From contig NZ_FQZS01000003.1 of NCBI RefSeq assembly GCF_900142105.1, forward strand, positions 249,720 through 313,719: a DNA stretch of 64,000 bases. The letters run 5' to 3'. Shown here in pieces: positions 1-8,644 of this stretch. This stretch comes from Lutispora thermophila DSM 19022. Lineage in GTDB: Bacteria; Bacillota; Clostridia; Lutisporales; Lutisporaceae. Numbering within the stretch: the first letter of the stretch is position 1; each line of letters opens with the position of its first letter. A model generated the notes under the pieces. That model saw nothing but the letters and a program-made list of their open reading frames with translations. It did not search any database and was not told the DNA's origin. Made by a program: the position numbers and the translations under genes.

Positions 1-600
1 GGTGTGTCACCTGTTAAACTTGCGGATAAAGCAGGGTTGTTGAGTGAGAGAACCATAGCTGCTCACTGTGTTGTGGTTGATGAGGAAGATATGGAATTAT
101 TGAAAGAAAAAAAGGTCAATGTGGTGCACAATCCAGGAAGCAACATGAAGCTTGCCAGCGGGATAGCTCCCATAAAAGCCATGGCAGATTTGGGAATAAA
201 CATAGCTTTGGGAACGGACGGTGCATCTAGCAATAATAATTTGGATATGCTGGAGGAGATGAGGGCAGCAACCTATCTTCAAAAAGTTATCACTAAGGAT
301 CCTACAGCACTTCCTGTAGATCAGGTTCTTAGAATGGCAACTGTAAACGGTGCCAGAGCATTGGGATTTGATAACGTTGGAGAGATAAAGAAGGGTGTGG
401 CTGCAGACCTAATAGTGATAAACACAGATAAACCTTGGTATTATCCAAAGTATAATGAAAAATCTGCCATAGTATATTCGGGAAACTTTTCTGATGTCGA
501 ATTCGTCATAATTGATGGGAATATTGTAATGGAAAAAGGTCAAATATTGACTATGGATGAAGAACGTATATTATACGAAGTCCAAAAAAGAGCTTATTAA
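1..600 (+). CDS. mtaD: 5-methylthioadenosine/S-adenosylhomocysteine deaminase, C-terminal part
   Basis: The open frame runs in from base 1, so the true start lies outside the window. About 199 residues remain of a family that is usually 420-440 long. They carry the amidohydrolase C-terminal signatures: AHC near residue 21, HNPGSNMKLASG near 43-54, and GTDGASSN near 71-78, whose Asp is the expected metal/catalytic residue. A closing segment GEIKKGVAADLIVI is typical of the family's beta-sandwich. The family deaminates SAH, MTA or related adenosines in methionine salvage. The exact substrate cannot be separated from guanine-deaminase-like relatives by this part alone, but the GTDGA-SNNNLDM motif favours MtaD. 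A long non-coding stretch follows, so it seems to end its transcription unit. Confidence 0.88.
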   Translation, partial: GVSPVKLADKAGLLSERTIAAHCVVVDEEDMELLKEKKVNVVHNPGSNMKLASGIAPIKAMADLGINIALGTDGASSNNNLDMLEEMRAATYLQKVITKDPTALPVDQVLRMATVNGARALGFDNVGEIKKGVAADLIVINTDKPWYYPKYNEKSAIVYSGNFSDVEFVIIDGNIVMEKGQILTMDEERILYEVQKRAY

Positions 601-601
601 T

Positions 602-833
602 AAACCACTAAAAGACACTAAAATTTCACTAAAGGACACCAAAGATTATAAATAATATGCGTACAATGATTATAATTGCAATAAATCAAATCTAAGTGAT
701 ATTACTGATGGATTGTGTTGTCTAGAGTATTTCTCTTTGGTATTTGATCTTATCTACTTCACACTAAGGTATTTATTATTTATATTAGCCTTTAGTGTAT
801 TTTAGTGGACCTTTTGTGTCTTTTAGTGTTTTT
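602..833. repeat. Inverted-repeat element built of CACTAAAAGA-type units
   Basis: Bases 602-645 and the reverse complement of 789-833 match at roughly 36 of 43 positions. Each arm is made of short iterations such as CACTAAAAGACACTAAAA. The 145 bases between the arms hold no ORF with a ribosome site. The layout resembles a small non-autonomous element or extragenic palindrome. A shortened copy of the left arm recurs near 2694. No target-site duplication could be confirmed. Confidence 0.6.
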
Positions 834-884
834 TAATAAAGCCCCAAAAGGAATACCTAAGTTCACGCAGCACGTAGCTCGTAA

Positions 885-904
885 CAGGACGGAAAAGGAA
901 TACC
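885..904 (+). repeat. 20-nt exact repeat, copy 1
   Basis: CAGGACGGAAAAGGAATACC here is identical to 2735-2754. Both copies lie downstream of a CACTAAAAGA unit, so they form part of one repeated module on the two sides of the GH18 gene. A shorter relative, AAAAGGAATACC, sits at 846-857. Confidence 0.75.
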
Positions 905-946
905 CTAGGCACCGCAACCAATAATGTATAAAGGGGGGAAGTAAGG

Positions 947-2635
947 TTGAGAAAGTTTATGGCAGTGCTTCTGTGTATGGCAGTATTAGTTGCCGGAACA
1001 GTATTTTATATAACGTCTATATGGACTCAGGTTCCATACGCAGAGGATAAGAATTATTTGATAATAGGCTCTGAAATAATAACAGATGTAGAAGAACCAT
1101 TGATAGAGAACGGATATATACTTCTCTCTTTCAATGCAATAAAGAAACATATTGACCCCAACGCATATTGGGATGAAAAATTGGAGAAGGTGGTTTTTAC
1201 CACTAAGGACAAGCTTATTACAATGAAAACGGACAAGCTTACAGCCATGGTAAATCAAAAACCCATTGATTTAAATGTGCCTGCCAGGGTTGTGGATGGA
1301 ATACCATATATACCTATAGAATTTCTGAAGGATATATTGAATATTCATGTAGAGCTTGTTGATGATACAATTGCTATAATAGATTTTACCAAGGATACTG
1401 TAGTCACAGGTGGACTTTTGAAGGAAAGAGGACTTAAAAAGGATAGCACATTGTTCTCTCCATATGTTACAAAGCCTTTGCAAGAAGGAGATAAGGTAAG
1501 GGTCTTCCAGCAAGTGGGGGATTGGTATAAGGTCAGGACGAAGAATGGTATATTCGGATATATAGAAAAACAATATTTAAGCATAAATGAGGAAACCGTT
1601 ACTGAGCCATTGCCTCAGGAAGCAGTAATAGAACCCTTTAAGCCAGAGAAAGGCAAAATAAACATGGTGTGGGAGCATGTTATCAAAAAGAATCCTGATG
1701 TGAGCAAGCTTAAAGCCATGGAAGGATTAGATATTGTGTCTCCTACTTGGTTTGCCGTAATAGATGGAAAAGGAAATGTATCAAATAATGCGGATATGGA
1801 GTATGTGAAATGGGCGCATAAAAACGGTTATAAGGTGTGGGGGTTGGCTACCAACGATTTTAATCCCGACATAACCCATGAGTTTTTGAATAATACGGAT
1901 ACAAGAGAAAAGATAATCAGTCAGCTCCTTGTATATGCAAAGCTTTATAAGTTGGATGGAATAAACATTGATTTTGAAAATATATACGAAAAAGACAAGA
2001 ACATGCTTACGCAGTTCATGAGAGAGCTATATCCCCTTTGCAGAGAGCAAGGCCTTACGCTTTCTATGGATGTTACCTTCATATCAGGAAGCAGCACTTG
2101 GTCCAAATGCTATGACAGAAAGGCATTGGCAGAAGCAGTAGATTATATGGCTGTAATGGCCTATGATCAGCATTGGGCTTCAAGCCCTAAGGCAGGTTCT
2201 GTTGCTCAGTATAAATGGGTTGAAAGCAATCTTAAAAAGATACTGGAACAAGTTCCAGCAGAAAAGGTTATACTTGGAATGCCTTTCTACACAAGACTAT
2301 GGGAAGAAGAAAAAGTGGATGGAAAGGTGAAAGTTACATCAAAAGCTTTATCTATGTCAGCGATACAGAAAATACTTGATGAGAAAAAACCGGAGATAAT
2401 ATGGGATGAAGAAAGCGGTCAGCGCTATGCTCAGTATACAGAGGGTGGAAAAATTTATAAAGTTTGGATAGAAGATGCGGAATCCATTAAACTAAAATCC
2501 TCTTTGGTTAACAAGTATAATTTGGCAGGAGCCGCAGCTTGGAGGAGAGGTTTTGAGACTGAAGATATCTGGCCTGTTATAGCTAAAAATCTGAAGAAGA
2601 CGGATAGTAGCAGCCAAAGAGCTCAGGCTAATTGA
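947..2635 (+). CDS. Secreted SH3 / glycoside hydrolase family 18 protein
   Basis: The TTG start follows AAGGGGGGAAG at a good distance; an ATG at 959 is an alternative. Residues 4-25 form a signal peptide or N-terminal anchor. Residues about 37-150 resemble the copper-amine-oxidase-like N-terminal domain common in clostridial surface proteins, 157-212 look like a bacterial SH3 domain, and 235-553 are a GH18 barrel. DGINIDFENI at 337-346 is the DxxDxDxE catalytic motif, with Glu344 as acid. GH18 enzymes of this build (YdhD/YvbX-like) act on chitin-like or peptidoglycan glycans, often at the spore or cell surface; the substrate here is inference. The gene stands alone between two copies of a repeat and ends at a strong hairpin terminator. 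Confidence 0.9.
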   Translation: MRKFMAVLLCMAVLVAGTVFYITSIWTQVPYAEDKNYLIIGSEIITDVEEPLIENGYILLSFNAIKKHIDPNAYWDEKLEKVVFTTKDKLITMKTDKLTAMVNQKPIDLNVPARVVDGIPYIPIEFLKDILNIHVELVDDTIAIIDFTKDTVVTGGLLKERGLKKDSTLFSPYVTKPLQEGDKVRVFQQVGDWYKVRTKNGIFGYIEKQYLSINEETVTEPLPQEAVIEPFKPEKGKINMVWEHVIKKNPDVSKLKAMEGLDIVSPTWFAVIDGKGNVSNNADMEYVKWAHKNGYKVWGLATNDFNPDITHEFLNNTDTREKIISQLLVYAKLYKLDGINIDFENIYEKDKNMLTQFMRELYPLCREQGLTLSMDVTFISGSSTWSKCYDRKALAEAVDYMAVMAYDQHWASSPKAGSVAQYKWVESNLKKILEQVPAEKVILGMPFYTRLWEEEKVDGKVKVTSKALSMSAIQKILDEKKPEIIWDEESGQRYAQYTEGGKIYKVWIEDAESIKLKSSLVNKYNLAGAAAWRRGFETEDIWPVIAKNLKKTDSSSQRAQAN

Positions 2636-2693
2636 AGAATACGGATTCACATGGATTTATCCACGATTAACAATGAGGGTTATTTTTTAAGAA

Positions 2694-2754
2694 CACTAAA
2701 AGATATAAAAATTTGCTAGGATATACGTCTGAAGCAGGACGGAAAAGGAATACC
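2694..2754 (+). repeat. Second copy of the CACTAAAAGA / GGACGGAAAAGG module
   Basis: AACACTAAAAGATATAAAAATTTGCTA at 2694-2720 parallels 605-632, and 2735-2754 repeats 885-904 exactly. The module is compact here, without the large palindrome of the upstream copy. Its last bases form the left arm of the terminator that follows. Confidence 0.55.
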
Positions 2755-2787
2755 ACAGTGACTAATCATCACATGTGGTATTTTTTT
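2749..2787 (+). terminator. Rho-independent terminator after the GH18 gene
   Basis: AATACCACA at 2749-2757 pairs with TGTGGTATT at 2774-2782 and a run of seven T follows. It uses the end of the repeated GGAATACC unit as its left arm. Confidence 0.8.
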
Positions 2788-2835
2788 GATTTATAGTATG
2801 ATATAATTGTAGCATTGAAATCGGAGAGTGATAAA

Positions 2836-3105
2836 TTGGCTTATACATACATATTAAAATGCTCTGACGACACATACTATACAGGCTGGACAAAAGATTT
2901 GGAGAAAAGGCTTAAAGCCCATAATAGAGGCGTAGCATCAAAGTATACAAGGACAAGGCTTCCGGTAAATCTTATATACTATGAATATTTCGATTCGGAT
3001 AAGGAAGCCATGCGTAGAGAAGTTGCAATAAAAAGATTATCTCGCAAGAAAAAGGAAGAATTAATTAAGTTCAATAATATAATGAGGAGGAATGGTCATG
3101 AATAA
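2836..3105 (+). CDS. GIY-YIG nuclease domain protein, YhbQ/UPF0213 type
   Basis: TTG at 2836 is preferred over the upstream TTG at 2815 because GGAGAG sits 7 bases before it and the product then begins MAYTYILKC, as in the family. The 89 residues cover a single GIY-YIG fold: TYIL for the GIY strand, TYYTGWT for the YIG strand, then the helix with Arg and HNRG, and a downstream Glu in EAMRREVAIKR. The length matches stand-alone UPF0213 proteins. These are predicted structure-specific endonucleases linked to DNA repair, but the role is poorly established. It overlaps the next gene by 8 bases and is probably cotranscribed with it. Confidence 0.9.
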   Translation: MAYTYILKCSDDTYYTGWTKDLEKRLKAHNRGVASKYTRTRLPVNLIYYEYFDSDKEAMRREVAIKRLSRKKKEELIKFNNIMRRNGHE

Positions 3106-3475
3106 AGAAACAATGCTGGAAAAGAAAATTTGGGCAGTGATAGGTGCTACCCAAAATACTGAAAAATTCGGATACAAGATATACAAGAGGCTAAAGGAAA
3201 AAGGATATGAAGTATATCCGGTAAATCCGGTTTGCGAGGCCATTGACGGTGACATATGTTATAAAAACCTTTCTTCTCTTCCCAAGGTGCCGGAAGTAAT
3301 AAATATGGTTGTGGCACCTGAAAAAGGAAAGACTTATATTGAAGAGGCAGCTGCATTGGGGATTAAATATGTCTGGTTCCAGCCAGGCACTCATGATAAT
3401 GAAATTCTACGCTTAGCAAAAGATAAAGACATGGAAATGCTCTTAGGTTGTGTTCTTGTTGCTACAAATCAATAA
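3098..3475 (+). CDS. CoA-binding domain protein (YccU type)
   Basis: ATG at 3098 is chosen because AGGAGG at 3085-3090 is 7 bases upstream; the ATG at 3092 would be too close. The 125-residue product is a lone Rossmann-type CoA-binding domain: AVIGATQNTEKFGYKIYKRL near the N terminus is the nucleotide-binding turn, followed by YPVNP, PEKGKTYIEEAAALG and WFQPGTHD. Such proteins are the short relatives of the succinyl-CoA synthetase alpha N-domain. They bind CoA in vitro but have no settled physiological role. The start overlaps the GIY-YIG gene, which implies translational coupling. Confidence 0.87.
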   Translation: MNKETMLEKKIWAVIGATQNTEKFGYKIYKRLKEKGYEVYPVNPVCEAIDGDICYKNLSSLPKVPEVINMVVAPEKGKTYIEEAAALGIKYVWFQPGTHDNEILRLAKDKDMEMLLGCVLVATNQ

Positions 3476-3521
3476 AATTTGGCAAATGATTGGGAATACC
3501 TTACTCAACTGACCTTCACCG

Positions 3522-3550
3522 AGGCGAATTTTTCGCTTAAGGAAGTTTCT
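3522..3550 (+). terminator. Weak terminator-like hairpin
   Basis: AGGCGAA at 3522-3528 can pair with TTCGCTT at 3532-3538 across a three-base loop, and a T-rich stretch follows after GGAAG. The stem is short, so this may only attenuate transcription into the DUF503 gene. Confidence 0.35.
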
Positions 3551-3570
3551 TTTTATGGAGGTGCAAAATA

Positions 3571-3852
3571 ATGATAGTTGGGACAGCAAAAATATATCTG
3601 CATGCAAACTGGGTACATTCCCTTAAAGAAAAAAGAATGGTAGTAAAAAGCCTTATCGATAAAGTAAAGCATAAGTTTAATGTATCAATTGCTGAAGTAG
3701 AAGATTTGGATGTGCATCAGTCTATAGTCATTGGAATTGCTTGTGTTAGCAATAGTACAAAGCATTCCAATCAATGCATTCAAAGTGTAGTTGAATACAT
3801 TGAGCAGAACACTGAAGCTGTAGTGCAAAATATTGAAGTTGAAATTTTGTAG
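3571..3852 (+). CDS. DUF503 family protein (YlxP-like)
   Basis: A 93-residue protein starting MIVGTAKIYLHANWVHSLKEKRMVVKSL, where HSLKEKR is the DUF503 hallmark, followed by the NVSIAEVED stretch of the same family. The ATG is 7 bases after GGAGGTG. In Bacillus the homologue YlxP lies in the nusA-infB-rbfA cluster and has been linked to ribosome maturation; here it is away from that cluster, so the association is not reproduced. The length fits the family. No membrane segment or signal peptide is visible. Confidence 0.88.
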   Translation: MIVGTAKIYLHANWVHSLKEKRMVVKSLIDKVKHKFNVSIAEVEDLDVHQSIVIGIACVSNSTKHSNQCIQSVVEYIEQNTEAVVQNIEVEIL

Positions 3853-3954
3853 AAGAGAGCTCTGTTAATTGGAAATTATCAATTGCTTAAAAGCTCCATT
3901 AGATGTGATATAATTGGATAGAGAGCTAAACTGTCTATGAAAAGGTGGGTTAAT

Positions 3955-4881
3955 ATGAAAAAAGAAGAGGTTAAGTCCAGCGTACTTTTGTTGCTGACAG
4001 CGGCTATATGGGGCTTTGCCTTTGTTGCCCAAAGAGTTGGCATGCAGCACGTGGGAGCATTTACATTTAATGGTCTTAGGTTTATATTGGGAAGTATATC
4101 CTTGTTGCCATTATTGTATATTAGCAGTCGTAAATCAAAAGAATCAGACGGTGATAAAAAGGAAGTTTCTAACAATACCAGTGTTATTTTTGCAGGACTT
4201 ATAGCCGGAAGCGTTTTGTTTTTTGGAGCATCTCTACAACAAGTAGGTTTGATATATACAACAGCAGGTAAAGCAGGTTTCATCACAGGTCTTTATATTG
4301 TTTTCGTTCCAATTTTAGGATTATTTCTCAAACAGAAGACCAATGTTGCTACTTGGCTGGGAGTTCTAGTTGCAGCTGTTGGATTATATTTTTTGAGTGT
4401 AAACGAAGGCTTTTATATTGAATTTGGCGACTTGCTTGAAATAATAGGTGCAGTGTTCTGGGCTGTTCATATTCTTGTTGTTGACCATTTTACGAAGAAA
4501 GTGGAAGCATTAAAATTATCCTTTGTACAGTATGTTACATGTTCCATCCTAAGTCTTATTACTGCATTTATATTTGAAGACATCAGTTTGGGTGTTATAC
4601 CTCAGGTCATAGTTCCTTTGCTTTATGGAGGTATCATGTCTGTCGGTGTTGGATATACATTGCAGGTTGTTGCTCAAAAGCATGCTAAGCCTTCTCATGC
4701 AGCAATAGCTATGAGCATGGAATCTGTATTTGCCAGCATAGGCGGATTGCTATTGCTTGGTGAAGTGATGTCATTGAGAGGATATTTAGGTTGTGCATTA
4801 ATGCTGGCTGGTATGTTATTGTCACAATATGACAACTTTAAAAAGGATAAATTAGAAGTTTCATCATCGGTATCTGATTAG
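3955..4881 (+). CDS. EamA/DMT-family transporter
   Basis: ATG at 3955 is favoured over 3937 because AAAGGTGGG ends 5 bases before it. The 308-residue product has about ten hydrophobic segments forming two EamA repeats (roughly residues 5-145 and 158-295). AAIWGFAFVAQRVGMQHVG opens repeat 1, and the second closes with HAAIAMSMESVFASIGGLLLLGE, a typical signature of the drug/metabolite transporter superfamily. Substrate cannot be read from sequence; relatives export amino acids or other metabolites. A second, more distant EamA gene is at 19710. Confidence 0.9.
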   Translation: MKKEEVKSSVLLLLTAAIWGFAFVAQRVGMQHVGAFTFNGLRFILGSISLLPLLYISSRKSKESDGDKKEVSNNTSVIFAGLIAGSVLFFGASLQQVGLIYTTAGKAGFITGLYIVFVPILGLFLKQKTNVATWLGVLVAAVGLYFLSVNEGFYIEFGDLLEIIGAVFWAVHILVVDHFTKKVEALKLSFVQYVTCSILSLITAFIFEDISLGVIPQVIVPLLYGGIMSVGVGYTLQVVAQKHAKPSHAAIAMSMESVFASIGGLLLLGEVMSLRGYLGCALMLAGMLLSQYDNFKKDKLEVSSSVSD

Positions 4882-4913
4882 TGAATGATATTCATATTAT
4901 AGGTGGTAAATGA

Positions 4914-6221
4914 ATGACAGGCTATGGTCTTGTTCTGGGCGGCGGAGGAGCCAAGGGTTCTTATGAGATAGGGGTATGGAAAGCTCTTAGGGAGCTGGAA
5001 ATACCTCTAGTAGCCGTTGCAGGAACTTCTATAGGGGCGTTAAACGGGGCCATGATTGTTCAGGATGATTATGACAAGGCTTTTGAATTATGGACCAGTA
5101 TCTCAATTAAAGCCATAATAAGTGTGAATGAAAGACTATCGGATTTGGATACTCGGCAGAAGACAGAAGACACCATAAGCCTTATAAAAGCTGCCATCAC
5201 TTCCGGTGGATTGGATGTGACTCCTTTGAAAAAGCTTCTAAATATGGCTGTAAATGAGGAAAGAATCAGAAAATCTCCTATGGATTTTGGAGTAGTGACT
5301 TTTTCATTGACAGACAGAAAACCAGTAGTCATCTTTAAAGAAGATATACCGGAAGGAAAAATTGTGGATTATCTTTTAGCCAGCGCATCCTTTCCTGCTT
5401 TCAAGCCTATGGAGATAGGCGGGAAGAAATTCATTGATGGAGCCGTATATGACAATTTGCCTGTATCGCTTATGCTTCAAAAAAAGATATACAATGTAAT
5501 ATCAGTAGATGTTTCTGGCATAGGACGGGTGAGAAAAGTTAAGACCAATGACTTGAATATTATACAAATAAAAAACTCTGAAAACCTGGGTCCAACATTG
5601 GCTTTTGATGTGGAAAGAGCAAAAAGAAACATGGAAATAGGCTATTATGATGCCATGAAGGTTTTTGGAAAATATAAAGGCAAGTATTATTTTTTTAATG
5701 ATACAAGGAACCATATAAAACTGGATGAAAGCCATATAAAACTGATATATGCCTTTCTTGGAATGGATTGGGATAAAAGGCTCAGTCCTCAAAACAGACT
5801 TATAATATATAAACTTATAAAGGTTCTAAAAAGTTACTCTTCTGAAAGGAAATTAAAAGACACTGACGGAATAATCTCTGCGGCAGCTGAAGTGTCAGCA
5901 GAAGTCATGGGAATAGACAGGTGCAGGGAGTACTCTCTAAATGAGCTGATAGATATTATCATAGAACAATACAATTCGAAAAAAGCTGATATAGCCTTAG
6001 CGGATTTTTCAAAAATAATGGAAGAAGATATATGGAACGTTAATAACTATAGTTTTACAGAGAAGATGAAAAAAATCATATCTGAAAGCAAGTTCGCGGC
6101 TTTATACAGTGCGGATATTAATGACTTATCTGATAGAGCAATACTATATCGAAGGCTTTTGGCCCTTACTTTTCCCAAAATATGTATCACAAACATATTT
6201 ATCGCTATGATGATTAAGTAA
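4914..6221 (+). CDS. Patatin-like phospholipase
   Basis: The protein has all patatin landmarks: the oxyanion-loop GGGGAKGS at 10-17, the nucleophile elbow GTSIG at 37-41 with Ser39, and the DGA motif at 175-177 with Asp175, giving a Ser-Asp dyad. Members hydrolyse acyl esters of phospholipids or other lipids. The patatin fold ends near residue 270; the remaining 165 residues have no domain I recognise and are rich in Lys/Glu and helical-looking. No signal peptide is seen, so action from the cytoplasmic side is likely. AGGTGGT lies 8 bases before ATG. The gene follows the transporter by 32 bases and may share its transcript. Confidence 0.9.
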   Translation: MTGYGLVLGGGGAKGSYEIGVWKALRELEIPLVAVAGTSIGALNGAMIVQDDYDKAFELWTSISIKAIISVNERLSDLDTRQKTEDTISLIKAAITSGGLDVTPLKKLLNMAVNEERIRKSPMDFGVVTFSLTDRKPVVIFKEDIPEGKIVDYLLASASFPAFKPMEIGGKKFIDGAVYDNLPVSLMLQKKIYNVISVDVSGIGRVRKVKTNDLNIIQIKNSENLGPTLAFDVERAKRNMEIGYYDAMKVFGKYKGKYYFFNDTRNHIKLDESHIKLIYAFLGMDWDKRLSPQNRLIIYKLIKVLKSYSSERKLKDTDGIISAAAEVSAEVMGIDRCREYSLNELIDIIIEQYNSKKADIALADFSKIMEEDIWNVNNYSFTEKMKKIISESKFAALYSADINDLSDRAILYRRLLALTFPKICITNIFIAMMIK

Positions 6222-6254
6222 TGAAGAATTTCTTTAGCTAAGTAGGAGGGATCA

Positions 6255-6860
6255 ATGATGGAAGAGAACTTTAATATATTAGCTAAAGATTGGACAAAGA
6301 ATATACCGGAAAAAAACTATGAAATTGCAGCTGATATAATTGAAAGGCTTAATATCGGAGAAGGCCATAATGTATTGGATGTGGCGGCAGGTACAGGAAT
6401 ACTATATTCTATTCTTAAAGATAAAGGTTTATCAAATTATGTGGCAGTGGATATTGCAGATAAAATGGTGGAAGAATTTCTGAATATTTACCCAGGAACA
6501 GATGTAAGATGTCTTGATTATGAGAAAAAATTGATGTTTGAATGTGATTTTGATTTTGTAATTATATTCAATAGTATACATCATTTTAATGATTATGATG
6601 CTATATTTGAAAACTCATATAATAATCTAAAAGCAGGAGGAAAATTCGTAATTTGCCATGCAAGGACAAGAGCTGGACTAAAAGAGCACAGGCGAAAAAT
6701 TGGATACGTTTCAGATAAGGAAGAGCCTATACCAACAGATGAAACACTTATAAATCTTTGCCAAAAGCATGGATTTGGGGAATTTATAATAGATGATACA
6801 GAGTACTTTTACTTTTGTTGTCAAAAATTAGACCAAGATGAAAAAATATTTGAATTATAG
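6255..6860 (+). CDS. Class I SAM-dependent methyltransferase
   Basis: AGGAGGG precedes two adjacent ATG codons at 6255 and 6258. Motif I is NVLDVAAGTGIL near residues 39-50, the acidic end of strand 2 is VAVDIADKM, and the post-I region CDFDFVIIFNSIHHF matches the strand-4 region of UbiE/BioC-like enzymes. The C terminus is short and ends in a Cys-containing strand FYFCCQK. The acceptor is unknown. It follows the patatin gene by 33 bases on the same strand. Confidence 0.85.
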   Translation: MMEENFNILAKDWTKNIPEKNYEIAADIIERLNIGEGHNVLDVAAGTGILYSILKDKGLSNYVAVDIADKMVEEFLNIYPGTDVRCLDYEKKLMFECDFDFVIIFNSIHHFNDYDAIFENSYNNLKAGGKFVICHARTRAGLKEHRRKIGYVSDKEEPIPTDETLINLCQKHGFGEFIIDDTEYFYFCCQKLDQDEKIFEL

Positions 6861-6937
6861 TAAAGATGTGTTTTTTTTAATAATTTGATATGATAGAATC
6901 ATGGTGGACAGAAAAAATTTATGGTATGGGGGCGAAT

Positions 6938-8611
6938 ATGAGAGATTTAATTTTTGGCCTAATAGGCGGAACTGCTCTTCTCATGTATGGTGTTGACAAG
7001 ATGGGAGAAGGGCTAGAAAAAGCTTCAGGTGAAATGATGAAGAAAATGCTCTCTATATTGACCGGTAAAGTTTGGAGCGCTTTTTTGGTGGGAACAATTA
7101 TAACTGCACTGGTACAAAGCAGCACAGCGGTGACAGTTCTTACAGTAGGATTTGTAAATGCAGGTCTTATGAAGCTGCCCCAGGCAGTGGGTATCATTTA
7201 CGGCGCAAATATTGGAACCACTATAACTGCTCAGTTGATGGCTTTCAGCTTTAATTTCAAATTGACGGAGATAGCGCTGCCTGTTTTAGGCATAGGATTC
7301 GCAATAGGATATTTCTCAAAAAACAAGACACTTAAGAACTTTGGCGATGCTCTTATGGGCTTTGGAATGATGTTTTTAGGGCTTAAGATTTTGAATCAAG
7401 GAATACCTTTCATGCAGCACAATCCAACTCTCAGATACTTTTTCGAAACATACGCTTCTATTCCAATTGTAGGTATTCTGCTTGGGGCAGTGGCAACTGC
7501 TTTAGTGCACAGCAGTGCAGCCACAGTAGGTTTGGTAATGATTTTGGGTCAAGCAAGCCTGCTAGACCTTACATCAGCAGTGACCATAATGCTTGGAGAT
7601 AATATTGGAACATGCATATCAGCACAATTGGCAAGCTTTTCTGGTAATATTCATGCCAGAAGGACGGCCTGGGCACATACACTTTATAATGTTTTCGGCG
7701 TCATATTAGTATCTTTGATATTACCTTATTTTGTTCGCGCAATTGAAGTTATAACTTTATACTTTCAACCTAACGGAGATATAGGATCTCAGATTGCTAA
7801 TTCTCATACATTTTTCAATGTTTTCAGCGCGTCAATCTTTCTACCTCTTACAAAATATTATGTTAAGTTTCTTGAAACCGTTATTAGAGGCAAGGAATTG
7901 GATCATGAACCTCAATCAATCTATTTAGATAAACTTTTGATGGATACACCTGCAGCAGCTTTTAAAGCTACAATATCGGAGATTACAAGAGGTGCTGAGC
8001 TAACAAGAGTAATGCTGAACAATGTTATGGAGGCTCTGTTCGAAAATGATAAGGATAAGATAGAGCTGGTTAACAAGGATGAAGAAGTTGTAAATCAGTT
8101 ACAGAAGGATATAACTGTCTATATGGTGGAATTGTCAAAAAGACCTCTTTCCGATGCAAATTCAATAATAGTGCATGCTATGATTACCAGTATCAACAAT
8201 ATTGAGAGAATGGGAGATCACATATCAGATATAGCAAAATTGGTAGAAAGTAAGATAAACAGAAATCTGGTCTTTTCAGATGAGGCCATTGATGAACTCA
8301 AGCAGCTAAAAGAATTGATCATATGGATGTATGACAATATCATAAACTTATTAAAGGAAAAAAATGAAGAACTGGCAAAATCCACTGCAGAACTTGAAGA
8401 TAAAGTGGATGAATTGTGCAAGGAATTGGCAAACAATCATATAATTAGGTTGGAAGCAGGAAAATGCAATGTGGAGGCAGGGGTAATCTACTTAGATATA
8501 ATAAACCATTTTGAGAGAATAGCAGATCATATTTATAAAGTTTCCCTTTTGTCAAAAGATGAGCTTCAAGGCATAGCCAGATCTACAGATAAGAATGCAG
8601 TAGAAGCTTAG
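6938..8611 (+). CDS. Na/Pi cotransporter family protein with PhoU-like C-terminal domain
   Basis: The ATG at 6938 is preferred over upstream in-frame starts because GGGGG precedes it and the product then begins MRDLIFGLIGGTALLMYG, the usual start of this family. Residues about 1-300 hold two inverted Na/Pi cotransport repeats with the paired QSSTAVTVLTVGF and HSSAATVGLVMIL motifs. Residues about 345-540 are a helical PhoU-like region. Fusion of the two is the standard NptA/YjbB-type architecture of Firmicutes. The protein probably moves phosphate with sodium across the membrane. Length (557) fits. Nothing in the surrounding genes is phosphate-specific. Confidence 0.92.
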   Translation: MRDLIFGLIGGTALLMYGVDKMGEGLEKASGEMMKKMLSILTGKVWSAFLVGTIITALVQSSTAVTVLTVGFVNAGLMKLPQAVGIIYGANIGTTITAQLMAFSFNFKLTEIALPVLGIGFAIGYFSKNKTLKNFGDALMGFGMMFLGLKILNQGIPFMQHNPTLRYFFETYASIPIVGILLGAVATALVHSSAATVGLVMILGQASLLDLTSAVTIMLGDNIGTCISAQLASFSGNIHARRTAWAHTLYNVFGVILVSLILPYFVRAIEVITLYFQPNGDIGSQIANSHTFFNVFSASIFLPLTKYYVKFLETVIRGKELDHEPQSIYLDKLLMDTPAAAFKATISEITRGAELTRVMLNNVMEALFENDKDKIELVNKDEEVVNQLQKDITVYMVELSKRPLSDANSIIVHAMITSINNIERMGDHISDIAKLVESKINRNLVFSDEAIDELKQLKELIIWMYDNIINLLKEKNEELAKSTAELEDKVDELCKELANNHIIRLEAGKCNVEAGVIYLDIINHFERIADHIYKVSLLSKDELQGIARSTDKNAVEA

Positions 8612-8644
8612 ATTGGAGTTTTGTGACTTATAGGATGATGATAT

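Noticed and set aside
601-650. CRISPR-like repetition of CACTAAAAGA
   Set aside because: Units are too short and degenerate, with no spacers, and the arrangement is inverted rather than direct.
3879-4286. Minus-strand frame of 135 codons inside the EamA gene
   Set aside because: Antisense shadow of a membrane protein gene.
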